Positions 19,884 to 30,447 of a stretch of 64,000 bases of DNA are shown piece by piece. The position numbers and the translations under genes are program-made. The notes beneath the pieces are model-generated. The model saw nothing but the letters and a program-made list of their open reading frames with translations, was not told the DNA's origin and searched no databases. Position 1 is the stretch's first letter; every line of letters starts with the position of its first letter. This DNA comes from Pseudo-nitzschia pungens (Eukaryota; Bacillariophyta; Bacillariophyceae; Bacillariales; Bacillariaceae): contig CM074759.1 in the NCBI GenBank assembly GCA_037355855.1, positions 7,068,001 through 7,132,000 on the forward strand. The letters run 5' to 3'.

Positions 19884-21232
19884 AACAGGAGGTCGGTATA
19901 TTACTTTCAGAACGGAGGTAGTAATGATAATGACAAGTCAATCATATTCATGCGTAAGATCTTACCACATACCGTACCCGTGAGAGCAATCGACTTATAA
20001 AAACAAACCCAAAAAAAGATCATTATTTTATCATTGGAGAACAATGCTATTCCGTACCAATTGTAGACCAAAAAATTCATAATAATTACTATCACCACGG
20101 TATTTAAAGTATCTTAGATACAAAGTACGAAGTAACCTTACTCGTAATTATTACTGATGATTTTTCTTTGTGTGACGATCGATATTATGCGTTATTTTAC
20201 GATACCTTTTTCAAAAACGTGTTCATGACGCCACTGAAGTTTGAAAAACAGTTCTCGAGAGTACCGTAAGTCTTACGTAAGGTGGTGAGGTTACGTACAA
20301 CAATTCAATCAATCATAACCTTGTGATGAATATTATCACAATGAACCAATAAATCTTAGTCTAAAAAGAAGAAAAGACCACTTATGTTGAAAATGTGGAT
20401 ATGTACTCACACAAGGCTTCCTATATTCCGAACTAAAAATTCCACCAACATGGAAAACTGGAAAAAATATCTTGTCTAATACCGGTATGCCGAAGAAAAT
20501 ACTTCGTATGTTGCGTTCAGTACCGGTAGTGTTAAAGCTCTGAACATTGGTACGATAAGTAACATTCTCCAAAAATAAAAGAATGCACGAAGAACAAACA
20601 TACAGAGCTGCAATTGACAGCGAGGATGAAACAGAATATGTTTAGTAAGATAAGATTACCTTCAGTAGAGCATTAAATTCGGGAAATTTTCACTCCTATT
20701 TTTCTACTAGAGCCTCGTAATTGTTTTCAATTGATTGCATTCTTTTTTAAGGACAGTAATAGAGCAGCTCGAGCTTATTAGTTGCTCGAAACATATGTCA
20801 ATCAATAATCCCGATTCTATTTCTAAAAAAAGAAAAAGCTCAAACCTCTGGTTCCATTAATTAAGGTTTAATGTATTGTATGCTATTTCCTTCCCCTGCG
20901 GTAAGGTATGCACCGATTGGAGGCGAATGAATCTTAAAAAATAATGAGATTTCACTTCTTTTTGCTTTGTTTCTCCCCAATCATGGTGCTCTGCTGAAGA
21001 ACAAGACACAAACGAACCACCAAAACCGTACAAGTATTCCGTAACCTTAGTTTACACAAACTGAGCCTTAAGTACAAGTAAGATTACTCACTATTCATAT
21101 TAATTCGAAAAAAACACGTATTGGGATAAAAGTGTTGACGGATCCATAAAAAATAGAAGTAGAAGCCACGACGCAAGTTTCAGGATCAAAGCTTGGTCCA
21201 ATTCTGAGAAAGGCAGTCCGAACACGCCAACA
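19884..21232. other. AT-rich intergenic stretch
   Basis: No gene, RNA or clear repeat is recognised. TACGGTA/GTACCGGTA motifs recur. The final part is presumably the promoter and leader of the gene at 21233. Confidence 0.5.
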
Positions 21233-22795
21233 ATGATCGAGGCCAACTATCACTCGGTTCCCCCGGAGGATGATATGGATGTTGAATTCGTATCGGAGCT
21301 CAACAAATTGTCGATGCAAGAGCGGGACGAGGCTAGTTATGATGTGCATGGACTTTCGGACATTGTGAACGAGGACCCCGATTTCGTGGCGGCGTCGATC
21401 AAATCTTTCGGAGCTGCTCTGGATCGAATTCCCGAAAAGGAGAAAAATGCTTACTTGTTAGCCATGGACCAGAATTCCTATTACGTGACGAACGACAAGT
21501 TCGTTCTAATGTTTCTGCGAGCTCTTCAATTTGATGCCATAGCGGCAGCCGCACGTTTTGTGTCGTTTTTCCAGATGAAACTGCAACTATTCGGGCAAGA
21601 AAAGCTTGCAAGAGATATACGGGTAGATGATCTGGACGAGCAAGACATTACCTGTCTTGAATCTGGCTATGCACAAGTCCTCTCTGCTCGAGATCGAGCA
21701 GACAGAGCAATTTTTATGCTCATGCCAATGATCCCCCAATTTAGGTCGTTACAGAACAGAGTGAGTGCAGATCGCCCGTAATTTGGTAAAAATATCCCAT
21801 TGTTCGATCGTCCTTTGTTTCGACGAAAGGATCGGAATGGGGCTTGCACTTTCGTGAATATTTTGCTCCGTTTCCCACTCTCACTCGCTTTGCTACAGCT
21901 TCGAACAATTTACCTTGTACTGATGTTCGCTCTGAATGATGTTGAAACTCAAAAACGCGGAATCGTCGCAATCCCCTATAACATTGGCTACATGACTCAA
22001 ACACAGACGGGAGACCGGACCGCTGTATTGAAAAATGCCAAGCTCGTTTCTGCCCTACCATTGCGGCTCACCGCAGTGCACTACTGCTACAATGACGAGA
22101 AACTTCGTTCCCTCTTCTTCTATGCCATGTATGTGTTTGAAAAGGCTGCGAGAATACGAGCTCGGTTCCATTATGGAACCGATATGGAAGTTATCTACAC
22201 GCTCATGACATTTGGCATACCAAGCGAGTCTCTTCCCGTGACGGTAAACGGCACACTGCGATTGGACGCGCACCGGGAATACGTGCGGAAGATGAGAAAA
22301 ATAGGCCAAGCCAACGGAGACATCGAGCGCACGATTGTGCCGGGGAAGTACGACGTTCTATTGGGGCGTGGAAAGCCCCTCCAAAAGTACAGCGGCAATC
22401 TCAATTATCACTACGTGATCGAGTGTTACCACGATCGATATGAGGCAGCGGCAAAGGGAGACAAGTCTGTCCTCGCGATGGAAATCGTGAGGAAAATACA
22501 CGGCCAGGGCGGGCGGTTCCTCAAACAAGACGATGCCGGCTGGGCCATAATTTCCGACGACGCGGCAAAATCCAAGGTGTCCCACACATTCCGGAATCAC
22601 CGGATTGCGGCACGCACCGCTCACCGAAAGGCAATCGAGAGAGAGAAAGCGCAAAGGAATGCAACGGGTGGCGACACCGAATCCTGCCCCAGCAATAAGT
22701 GTGCGTTTGGCGCGAAGGACAACAACCGATTTGCATCGCCGAGTCCCGTCGAGCAAAAGAAAATTAGAGTCAAGGATCTCTTGACAACCAAGTGA
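21233..22795 (+). CDS. CRAL-TRIO-N-like / DUF6824 protein, two exons, 474 aa
   Basis: Exon 1 is 21233-21760. An intron of 138 bp follows (GTGAGTGC donor at 21761, TGCTACAG acceptor ending at 21898). Exon 2 is 21899-22795; the phase is 0 and the joined frame is continuous (SLQNR to LRTIYLV). The N-terminal half has the CRAL-TRIO-N-like pattern with FVLMFLRALQFDAIAAAARFV, followed by GQEKLARDIRVDDLDEQD. The C-terminal half (about 22340-22620) has DVLLGRGKP, SGNLNYHY, KGDKSVLAMEIV and RFLKQDDAGW, which I recognise as the DUF6824 domain frequent in diatoms. The combination is typical of a large diatom family of unknown function; lipid or ligand binding is possible from the N-terminal fold. The stop lies 95 bp before the left end of the large transposon. 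Confidence 0.8.
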
Positions 22796-22890
22796 TTCTT
22801 GTGTGTTTGAATGGTTGTAACGTAAGATAATCGATGTAATTATTATGATTATTATTATTATTATTATTTTGGTGTTTAAAAGAGTATAGT

Positions 22891-23136
22891 TCATCTGGGG
22901 CCACGGAAAAAATGGAACGATTTCAAAATAAATCGGCGTGATCTCCCCGCTTTTTTTTTGGAGGCGCCGCTTTTTTTTTTTTCTCGACGCTTTTTTTTTT
23001 TTCTCGACGCTTTTTTTTTTTTTTCATCCAATTTTTCCGTAGTTCCCCCCCCCCTAATTTTTTTTTTTGGTTCACTCGAACTCGACACTACGTAGGATTG
23101 AACGTAGTTTCTCTAGTAGTATCTCATCAACTCCAA
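22891..23136 (+). repeat. Left terminal inverted repeat, about 246 bp
   Basis: Outer sequence TCATCTGGGGCCACGG, then poly-T blocks separated by CTCGACGC, a C-run, and TCACTCGAACTCGACACTAC. Relative to the right repeat it carries one additional CTCGACGC-plus-T block of about 20 bp; otherwise similarity is very high. Confidence 0.95.
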
Positions 23137-23394
23137 CCAACCATGTTAGATGCATTCAAACTTGCATGTGTCACAAAATTAGAGCATTTTGAATGAATTC
23201 GCAATTCGCAGGAGTACCTTCTAGAGACCGAAGACCCCGACCATGTCGCTTCGTACTAGTATGAATTCAATGGGCAACGAAGCAATTGGTGCTACAGCTG
23301 CTGACAGACAAAGTGATCGATGTAATGCTAGTATTGTGGACAATCCGACATTCCAATTACGGTTGATAACAATTGTTCCAGACTCAGCGAGATC

Positions 23395-26300
23395 ATGGTC
23401 ATCAACAGAACATGCTGCTTCTGCAAAACATCGATTGCGGTAGAGCACAATGGCAAGGGCGATGATTTCGTGATGATAAATCAACGAGGATGTCAATGTC
23501 TCTCCTGCCCGAGATGCATCTTGGAACATTCCGTAAATCGAAAGAGCAAACCCATTCTTTGCCCGGTGGATGGGGAAGTTGTCCAGGAAATAAAATACTT
23601 TCTTTCTTCGAGAGTAAAAGCTGGACGATGCCACAGCATCAATGTAGATCAATTCAGTACGGACATCGATAAAGAACCTGGACGGGTATTCCTAAACGAA
23701 TTTAAAAAAAATAAGGAACTTATGATGGACAAAATGTTTCTCAATTTGACATGGGTGACAAAACCCTTAGATGCTGAGAACGGAGTTCCTCAAGTTACTG
23801 CAATGACGTCAATATTAGATTCAAAGCACGGATTCGAATCGGAAAAAGAGAAAGATAAACTTCGTCACATATTTGGTCTACTCCATCTTCCTATCATGTC
23901 TTTCCATTCAACTGAGATTGAAAGTCAGAAGATCCCTAGGAGGACACCTGCCGAATATTGCGATTATTGTTTAGAGAACGACGAGAGCTTGTTATTGAAG
24001 CTATTATATGCATTGACAAGTGGTAAGCTCTCCTTCACACCATCAAGACTTAGGAATAAATTGGGGGGTAACAGCAAGAGTAAAGCGAAAGAGTTATCAA
24101 ACTTTCTTGCTGTCTGTGTTGCTAAGGGCATGATTGAAAGAGTAAACTCTCTGAAGCCAGGGCCTCTTCAATTGATGGTGGGTGACATGCTATCAATGAT
24201 CAATGCGCCGAAGCATATCAGAGAATTCTTGTCGAGAATAAGACTTTCAACTGGCAGGAGGACAATGGATAGGATGGTGCTCAAACGAACAGTTCACAAT
24301 TTGATGGATAAGGTCAACCTCCGTCCGCTAGATGCGTTCGTTCTCTCCTATGACAATTTTGGTTTTAAAGGCAGAAAGGGCAAGTGGGCACAACACACAA
24401 CCATACAGATATGCATGATACAGGAGAAGAAGCTACGAAAACTCGGTTTCTACAATAATAATCAAATATCAAGAGAAAAGATAGATTTTGAGGATTTGCT
24501 TCAGGAGTTTGACGGTGATCATTTCGAGCTTGCAAAAAGCATTGTCGAACCAAAAAGATCAGATTACAATGCACTGAAACATAGAGTTATGACTGCAATG
24601 AAGACTGCAGCGAGCTTAGATATGCCGTCACCAGTCGATTGCCGCGACATACTGGATAGTGATGGTGCAGTGAAGTGCCAGCATCGCTATCCCTCCAATC
24701 TTGGTGTAAGAATCAATACTACGTCTGCTGATCGGAAAGCTCAAGGCGCTAAGTACTCCGACTTTGTCTCTACAGACTTCTTTCGGACAAAGGAAAGAAG
24801 CAATGACAGTGATGATGAACCTCCTTCAACATTTTACGAGATGAATGATATAACTTTGGATCATGCGCTCCATGGAGATCCTGGATCTATTGCCGTAACT
24901 GAAAGAATAGTTGAATATCTGGATGAGGCATCTTTCGTTGATCCGGCATTGATTGATTTAGATGACAGTGGTGGTGAGTTTCCTGTCCGTGATATTATAG
25001 CTCCTGCTACTGCTGATGGATCACCTGCTAAGAGATGGCTCGACTTTCAAGCCGCTGACATCGAAAGTGCGGACGGAGTGTTTGAGGATAGAACGTATAA
25101 GAGACCGCGGGTATTTTTTGCTGGCTTCCACTTCATGATGGAGTTCCTTACAATGAGAGGGAAACTAACGAGAGATTTCACATCCTATTTCGCAAGAAGG
25201 TGGAGACCAAAAGAACCGGCGTTGAACTGGATCTACATGATTCGGGATCCTGATGATGCGCTTCACGAATGGCGAGAATACCTACTAATGCATTACAAGG
25301 CGACGTCTGAATCCTGTGGAAGTACCAATGAGGTAGACATGCACATATATCAAATTAAAAGGTGCATCGAGGTCCCAACTTGCCAAGCAGTTCTTTTTGA
25401 TTTGAGGTTGCTGGAGATAGTGTTCATGATCCGAGATGCCGAAAAGGTCGGAGAACACGGCGACGTGCCATTGTTTCTTGCGACTTTACGATTCTCTTTG
25501 CCACTATTTGCAATAACACACGCAACAAGTTACTGCCATCTCGTGTGCGATTTTCTGGAGTGGCACAAACTTGCATCTGATGCGGAAAGAATCCTTTTCG
25601 AAAATTTCTTCTACACAAAGTTGTCGAACAATGGAAAGCCAATATGGGCAGACCGTGGTGTTGAATGGACAGTCCGGCACGTAAGACAGTTCATGGGCCA
25701 TCGCGTTCGTCCGCATAACCATGACAAGGTAGTAGAACAGACTATCTCTGATATTCCGTTCCGTAACAGAGCAAAGCGTGATCTTCGTTTTTTGCTTGGT
25801 TACGAGGATCAGAAGGATTACACCACAGGGGATTGGAACGATCAGACTGTTGAAATCGGAAAAGCAGGTTTACACACACGAGTTGCACTTGATGAAACCA
25901 ATTTTTGGGGTCCTGGTCCACTTCAAGGTGACTTGGAATGCTGCGACAGCAATAGCTTTGTCCAAGCAGATGGTGATGGCAAGGAACATAAAGCAAGCTG
26001 TTCTTTATTTGATGGCTATAACCTTGGTATTGAACGCATCAAGTCTTACTATGTCGAGCATCATATTCGAAACCGCTACGTGAAGAAAAGAAGTGAAGAG
26101 AATGTATGTCTCAAGTTGTTGCCTACAACTCATGATCGCCGAGAACGGGACCTTGGCAAGTTGCGTGCGCTCCGATATTCATGTAAGCCTGAAGATATTT
26201 TGCCTCTTTCGAGAGAATTCCCCAGGAATAAAATCCTCGACGAACTTGATTACTATCGTGATTATTGCTTCCCGGAACTACCAAACTCAACAGCCTTGAA

Positions 26301-26508
26301 ACGACAACAGTTAGTTGAAGTTCTTTGTCAATATCGCAAACAGTTCTTCAAAGAATTTCCAGAAGTCTACGAGAGCACCAAGTCCGCTGTTGAAGAACTC
26401 GATCAAAGTGATGCGGCTACCACTAGCGAAGACCGAGCGAACCAAATTCGGTCTTTGATCTACATTCTTGATGAAGATTTTCTACCACTTGTGTTTGGAG
26501 AAGACTAA
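23395..26508 (+). CDS. Candidate DDE transposase with RING-like N-terminus (DUF6589-like), 1037 aa
   Basis: The main + strand gene of the 10.8-kb element. It starts at the ATG at 23395. Residues about 7-57 form a RING-type zinc-finger pattern: CCFC, then CQC, then CPRC, ending in CPVDG. The core has features that I associate with DUF6589-type transposases of large eukaryotic DNA transposons. These are SYDNFGF with Asp at 320, FHFMMEFL near 578-585, and a late WADRGVEW with Asp753 and Glu757 followed by helical RHVRQF. An Asp/Asp/Glu triad drawn from these is possible but unproven. The C-terminus is Lys/Arg-rich and helical. Its location between matched terminal inverted repeats is the strongest support for a transposase role. 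There are no frameshifts. Alternatives are another catalytic or structural protein of the element. Confidence 0.65.
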   Translation: MVINRTCCFCKTSIAVEHNGKGDDFVMINQRGCQCLSCPRCILEHSVNRKSKPILCPVDGEVVQEIKYFLSSRVKAGRCHSINVDQFSTDIDKEPGRVFLNEFKKNKELMMDKMFLNLTWVTKPLDAENGVPQVTAMTSILDSKHGFESEKEKDKLRHIFGLLHLPIMSFHSTEIESQKIPRRTPAEYCDYCLENDESLLLKLLYALTSGKLSFTPSRLRNKLGGNSKSKAKELSNFLAVCVAKGMIERVNSLKPGPLQLMVGDMLSMINAPKHIREFLSRIRLSTGRRTMDRMVLKRTVHNLMDKVNLRPLDAFVLSYDNFGFKGRKGKWAQHTTIQICMIQEKKLRKLGFYNNNQISREKIDFEDLLQEFDGDHFELAKSIVEPKRSDYNALKHRVMTAMKTAASLDMPSPVDCRDILDSDGAVKCQHRYPSNLGVRINTTSADRKAQGAKYSDFVSTDFFRTKERSNDSDDEPPSTFYEMNDITLDHALHGDPGSIAVTERIVEYLDEASFVDPALIDLDDSGGEFPVRDIIAPATADGSPAKRWLDFQAADIESADGVFEDRTYKRPRVFFAGFHFMMEFLTMRGKLTRDFTSYFARRWRPKEPALNWIYMIRDPDDALHEWREYLLMHYKATSESCGSTNEVDMHIYQIKRCIEVPTCQAVLFDLRLLEIVFMIRDAEKVGEHGDVPLFLATLRFSLPLFAITHATSYCHLVCDFLEWHKLASDAERILFENFFYTKLSNNGKPIWADRGVEWTVRHVRQFMGHRVRPHNHDKVVEQTISDIPFRNRAKRDLRFLLGYEDQKDYTTGDWNDQTVEIGKAGLHTRVALDETNFWGPGPLQGDLECCDSNSFVQADGDGKEHKASCSLFDGYNLGIERIKSYYVEHHIRNRYVKKRSEENVCLKLLPTTHDRRERDLGKLRALRYSCKPEDILPLSREFPRNKILDELDYYRDYCFPELPNSTALKRQQLVEVLCQYRKQFFKEFPEVYESTKSAVEELDQSDAATTSEDRANQIRSLIYILDEDFLPLVFGED

Positions 26509-26556
26509 CGAATGTTGAACTATTATTTCCTGTTACTCAATTGGATATATGGTACG

Positions 26557-26973
26557 TCAGAAAGACATAAGAAATCTATTGAGCTTCTTGTATTCTTTGA
26601 TGTACATTTTAATTGTTGTCTTGTCGACCTTTCTTGTAACCGTCAATTTGCCAAGAGCAAAGTTTCCTCCAGCACTTCTGATTCTTACTAAGTCAATACT
26701 CTCGGTATCACTCCCTTCAAGATCAATAGAAATAGTTGGCCTGAGTTTCTTAAAGCGCTTAGGGTCGATATGGTAATACATTGCATCTTCTTCAGTCATC
26801 CCAATCGCTTTTACATGATTGCTTGTCCAGAGACGGAGAACCTTATCCTCTCGTGTCAAAGTCACCACAGCCTCGTGGCAAAATAGGTATCCATCCCCCT
26901 TTGAATCAGGCTCACGCCCTGTTCGGAAAACATGGGTTGCAACGAAACAGATGGCTTTCTCGGGTTCCGACAT
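26557..26973 (-). CDS. Small ORF of unknown function in the transposon, 138 aa
   Basis: Convergent with the transposase candidate, with stops about 50 bp apart. The ATG complement is at 26971-26973. The sequence has normal composition, with alternating hydrophobic strands and no motif that I recognise (start MSEPEKAICFVATHVF). A conserved small protein of the element is plausible. No signal peptide or membrane segment. Confidence 0.45.
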   Translation of the reverse strand: MSEPEKAICFVATHVFRTGREPDSKGDGYLFCHEAVVTLTREDKVLRLWTSNHVKAIGMTEEDAMYYHIDPKRFKKLRPTISIDLEGSDTESIDLVRIRSAGGNFALGKLTVTRKVDKTTIKMYIKEYKKLNRFLMSF

Positions 26974-27370
26974 GGTCGATTATTTTTTGCTGCCACTCAT
27001 CTTTTTATGATCATAGCAGCACTGTCCTCACGCGAACGTAGCTCGGAAGGAGTAGGCTCCGGGGAGTTGGCTCCGCGGAGTTGGCTCTGCGGAGTTGGCT
27101 CCGCGGAGGTGGCTCCGCGGAGTTGGCTCCGCGGAGTTTTCTGTAAAGATGCAGGCATTCCGACCCTAAAGCCCTCCTCCTTCAGTTTCTGTCATTGTTT
27201 CTGGAATCCAGCAGTTGCACCTCTGTCTACTGAACGGCAGCATAGCCCTTTTGGTTTTTCCGCACCACTGTCTTGCTACCCCATGCTTTTACGATTCCTT
27301 CTTTCTTTTCTCATAAATCATAAATCAGAGGATCGCAAAAGGTAACCATCAGCTAATCGTTGAAGTCACC
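26974..27370. other. Spacer between two small ORFs, with a 15-bp tandem repeat
   Basis: Contains about six units of GGAGTTGGCTCCGC at 27050-27138, each internally self-complementary (CTCCGCGGAG). Otherwise no gene is seen; possibly the bidirectional promoter of the flanking divergent ORFs. Confidence 0.55.
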
Positions 27371-27721
27371 ATGAGTTCTACTGCTGCTACTATCCAAGTT
27401 ACACCTGATTCCGATGGGAATATCACCATTACTATCAAGCTGATCATTGCCGGGAACGATTCCAATGCCGTCAACATTCCAGTTCCGGCTGTCGAAGCTC
27501 CAAGTACTCCGCGCTCTGAAGTTCTATTGGATTCTGCTGATGAAAGTCCAGCAGAGGAGGAGGATTCAAACGATGGGCGTGCAGCAGAAGCTGATGGTGA
27601 ACTTGACGAGAGTGACAGCAGTGATGATGAATTGGGTGATTATTTCAAGGCCAGACTCAATCTCCGCAATCGTGAAGAAGTTGACCACAATCTCTCTCAG
27701 CAGGTCCGTGGACGCTACTAG
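27371..27721 (+). CDS. Acidic small ORF in the transposon, 116 aa
   Basis: The ATG is at 27371 in a GTCACCATGAG context. The N-terminus (TIQVTPDSDGNITITIKLII) is strand-rich. The middle and C-terminal parts are strongly acidic (EEEDSNDGR, DESDSSDDELGDYF), ending in a basic RGRY. No family is recognised. It is divergent from the 138-aa ORF. It could be an adaptor or regulatory protein of the element, or the first exon of a longer gene. Confidence 0.4.
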   Translation: MSSTAATIQVTPDSDGNITITIKLIIAGNDSNAVNIPVPAVEAPSTPRSEVLLDSADESPAEEEDSNDGRAAEADGELDESDSSDDELGDYFKARLNLRNREEVDHNLSQQVRGRY

Positions 27722-30447
27722 TAGATGGTGATACTACTAGTAGTAGTAGTACGAGGACTATCTACTAGTACTACTAGTACTATGCTTCTTCTTGTTGCTC
27801 TCCTGCTGCTGTTCCTGTTGCAGCTGTATCAAATAGTACGTAATAGTTGACTAAATAAGAATCAATTAGTATTCCTCATTATAAACAAAAACAAGTGAAC
27901 ATATTATTCATATGTCACTGTTGCTTCAATATTACTTCGTACTCTACTAGGTGCAGTCTACTACTAGCAACTGCCATACGCTTCTTGTCGATGGCATAGT
28001 CGTACACATGCATTTCTATTGCCGTGCCACCATGAAGTATCCGTTGCGCGAGTTCGTGTATCCACGATTTTCATATTTCGACTAGTCTGAAGTCATAGAT
28101 CCACGATTAATTCCATGATATCGTGATGAGCATTGAGCATCATGCCCGTGGGGCATAGTTTTTTTACTGGGAACGAAGTGGGAATGATACGTTCATTCTC
28201 TTTTTGATGAGGACGACTCCAATTGATTATCCACGATCCCACAAAAAAACAAATTTGACACTCTTGTTTCAAACCAGCTGTTAGTAGAACTACTAGGCTA
28301 GTAGTAGTCACTACTAGTATTACTAGGTGCTGTATTCATATAGATCTAATGTGAAATGCTCGAACTAGCAAAAGAACTTTTTTCTCCTCTTTTTCATTTC
28401 TTCATTCTTCATAGTACTAATTTCATCGAGCTTCAAAAGCAAGAAACGCTACTACTAGTAATCGCCAAAGGCAACAACAAAGTGGAGAAACAACAACAAT
28501 ATCGGGATCAATAGTCACCATGGTATTTTCTGAAAGGCTAACTCGCTGTACAGGGACGTCCTGGTGGCAAGGCGTAAACCACCAGCTGTACGAGAGTCAT
28601 TCTAGAAAACTCTGTGGGGATCGAGGACAACCCATCTACCATTCAGATAGTGCTGTAGGCCAGTTTGCTATTCCACTATTCTGTCCCATGATGATGAGGT
28701 TGATTAAACTCGATTCGCGGCTATCGATCAGGAATGCGGTCACCATGGTAGTTATTCCCGTTGAGCTCTCTAGAAAGGGACCCTGGATAGTTGTGTGCTC
28801 CTCGAATTTCGCAAATTCCCGTTGAGCTCTCTAGAAAGGGACCCTGGATAGTTGTGTGCTCCTCGAATTTCGCAAATTTCTGTGGGAATGGATCGCGCAA
28901 CCCTCTTCACTCTGTGATAGTTTCGAAGTTCTTTTGTTCTTCACGTTGAATGAGAGGTTGCAACATCCATTCGGACTGGGGTGATGGGGTGGGGGAAAAT
29001 GCGGTCACCATGGTAATTCCCGTCGAGCTCTCTAGAAGGGGACGCCTGGACAGTTGTGTGCTCCTGGAATTGCTGTGGGAATGGATTGCGCAACCATCTG
29101 TGATAGTTCTTTTGTTCTTCACGAGGTTGCAACATCCATTCGGACTGCGGTGGGGAAAAAGAGCTTCGTTGCAACATATTCGGACTGCGGTGGGGGAAAA
29201 GAGCTTCGTTGCAACATATTTGGACTGCGGTGGGGGAAAAGAGCTTCGTTGCAACATATTCGGACTGCGGTGGGGGAAAAGAGCTTCGTTGCAACATATT
29301 TGGAATAGGTTTGACCGACTTCAGTTATCGTTTGATCGTTAGATTGTTTTTGTTGTCAATCGTTTTTCACACTTTCAACTTGTCTCTTTTTTCGAAGTAT
29401 CCTTATTATCGAATTACAGCACGGACAAAAATCAAGTTTCTATGGGAAATAGGTTTGACCGACTTCAGTTATCGTTTGATCGTTAGATTGTTTTTGTTGT
29501 CAATCGTTTTTCACACTTTCAACTTGTCTCTTTTTTCGAAGTATCCTTATTATCGAATTACAGCACGGACTAGTCATCGGGACGTGGTAATCCTCCTTGA
29601 GAAGTCTTCTGTGGTTGAGTCTCCGTTGGTGGTTCTAGACTTCGTTGGTGGCTCTTGTCGAGTCTCCGTTGGTGGTTCTAGACTTCGTTGGTGGCTCTTG
29701 TCGAGTCTCCGTTGGTGGTTCTAGACTTCGTTGGTGGCTCTTGTCTACGTTGGGATAGGGCAAGTAGGCGCAAGTCAAGTCGGTGTCCTTCTTTGGTGGT
29801 TCGTACTTGCCCTTCTTTGGTGGTTCGTACTTGCCCTATATAAACCTTTTCAAAAGTCTCTTTGCGGTCGTGATCACTATTGCAATGATCCATCACCATG
29901 GTGACTTGTAGGTGAGATCGGTTCAGTGAGGAGCGGATCAGTGACCTGAGGTGGTCCCATTTTGTACATAGACGCTGTCTTTTTGACAGGTACGGCGTAA
30001 TTCCACCACATTATTGGAGCTGAGTGGCAGGCAGACTTGCCAGGGCTCGTTCGTCCCTACCTGTGTTCGGCACTAATGAGAACGGGTTGGTTGGTCCCTT
30101 TGTAACTTCTAATTCGCCTGTTGGAACGAGCAATAATACTTCAAGTTGAGGCAGACTTCTCTGAAGACGCTCAGCGCAGGTTTGAGGTTGGGCTGTCCTA
30201 AACAGTCAAGTCTAATGGTAAAACATTTGGCGCCCCTTTCCAGGTTGGGCTGTCCTCAACAGTCAAGTCGAGTGGTAAAACATTCGGCGCCCCCCCCCCC
30301 CAACAATCAACCATACATGGAGTCTTTCGGTGGAGACAATCGACATATACTATTCTACTGCGCCAGTTGGTCCCGGCTGGTTTTGATAACTTTAAAGACA
30401 TTGAAAATCTCATGTTCTAATATGTTTTACGTCGTACGTGAGTTTGC
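27722..30447. repeat. 2.7-kb block of internal repeats within the transposon
   Basis: No gene is supported. Visible arrays: CTACTAG/TAGTAC runs at 27718-27790 and elsewhere; a duplicated segment of about 65 bp with GAGCTCTCTAGAAAGGGACC near 28757-28880 and a third copy near 29018-29085; four 40-bp units (GGACTGCGGTGGGGGAAAAG core) at 29141-29300; a 123-bp direct repeat at 29304-29426 and 29448-29570; three 43-bp units (GAGTCTCCGTTGGTGGTTCT core) at 29616-29744; two units of CTTCTTTGGTGGTTCGTACT at about 29788-29835; and two copies of about 57 bp (AGGTTGGGCTGTCCT) at 30184-30290. Confidence 0.85.

Noticed and set aside
28907..29342. Overlapping 116-130 codon ORFs on both strands inside the transposon
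   Set aside because: They are translations of the 40-bp tandem unit, which lies open in several frames; no protein character beyond the repeat.
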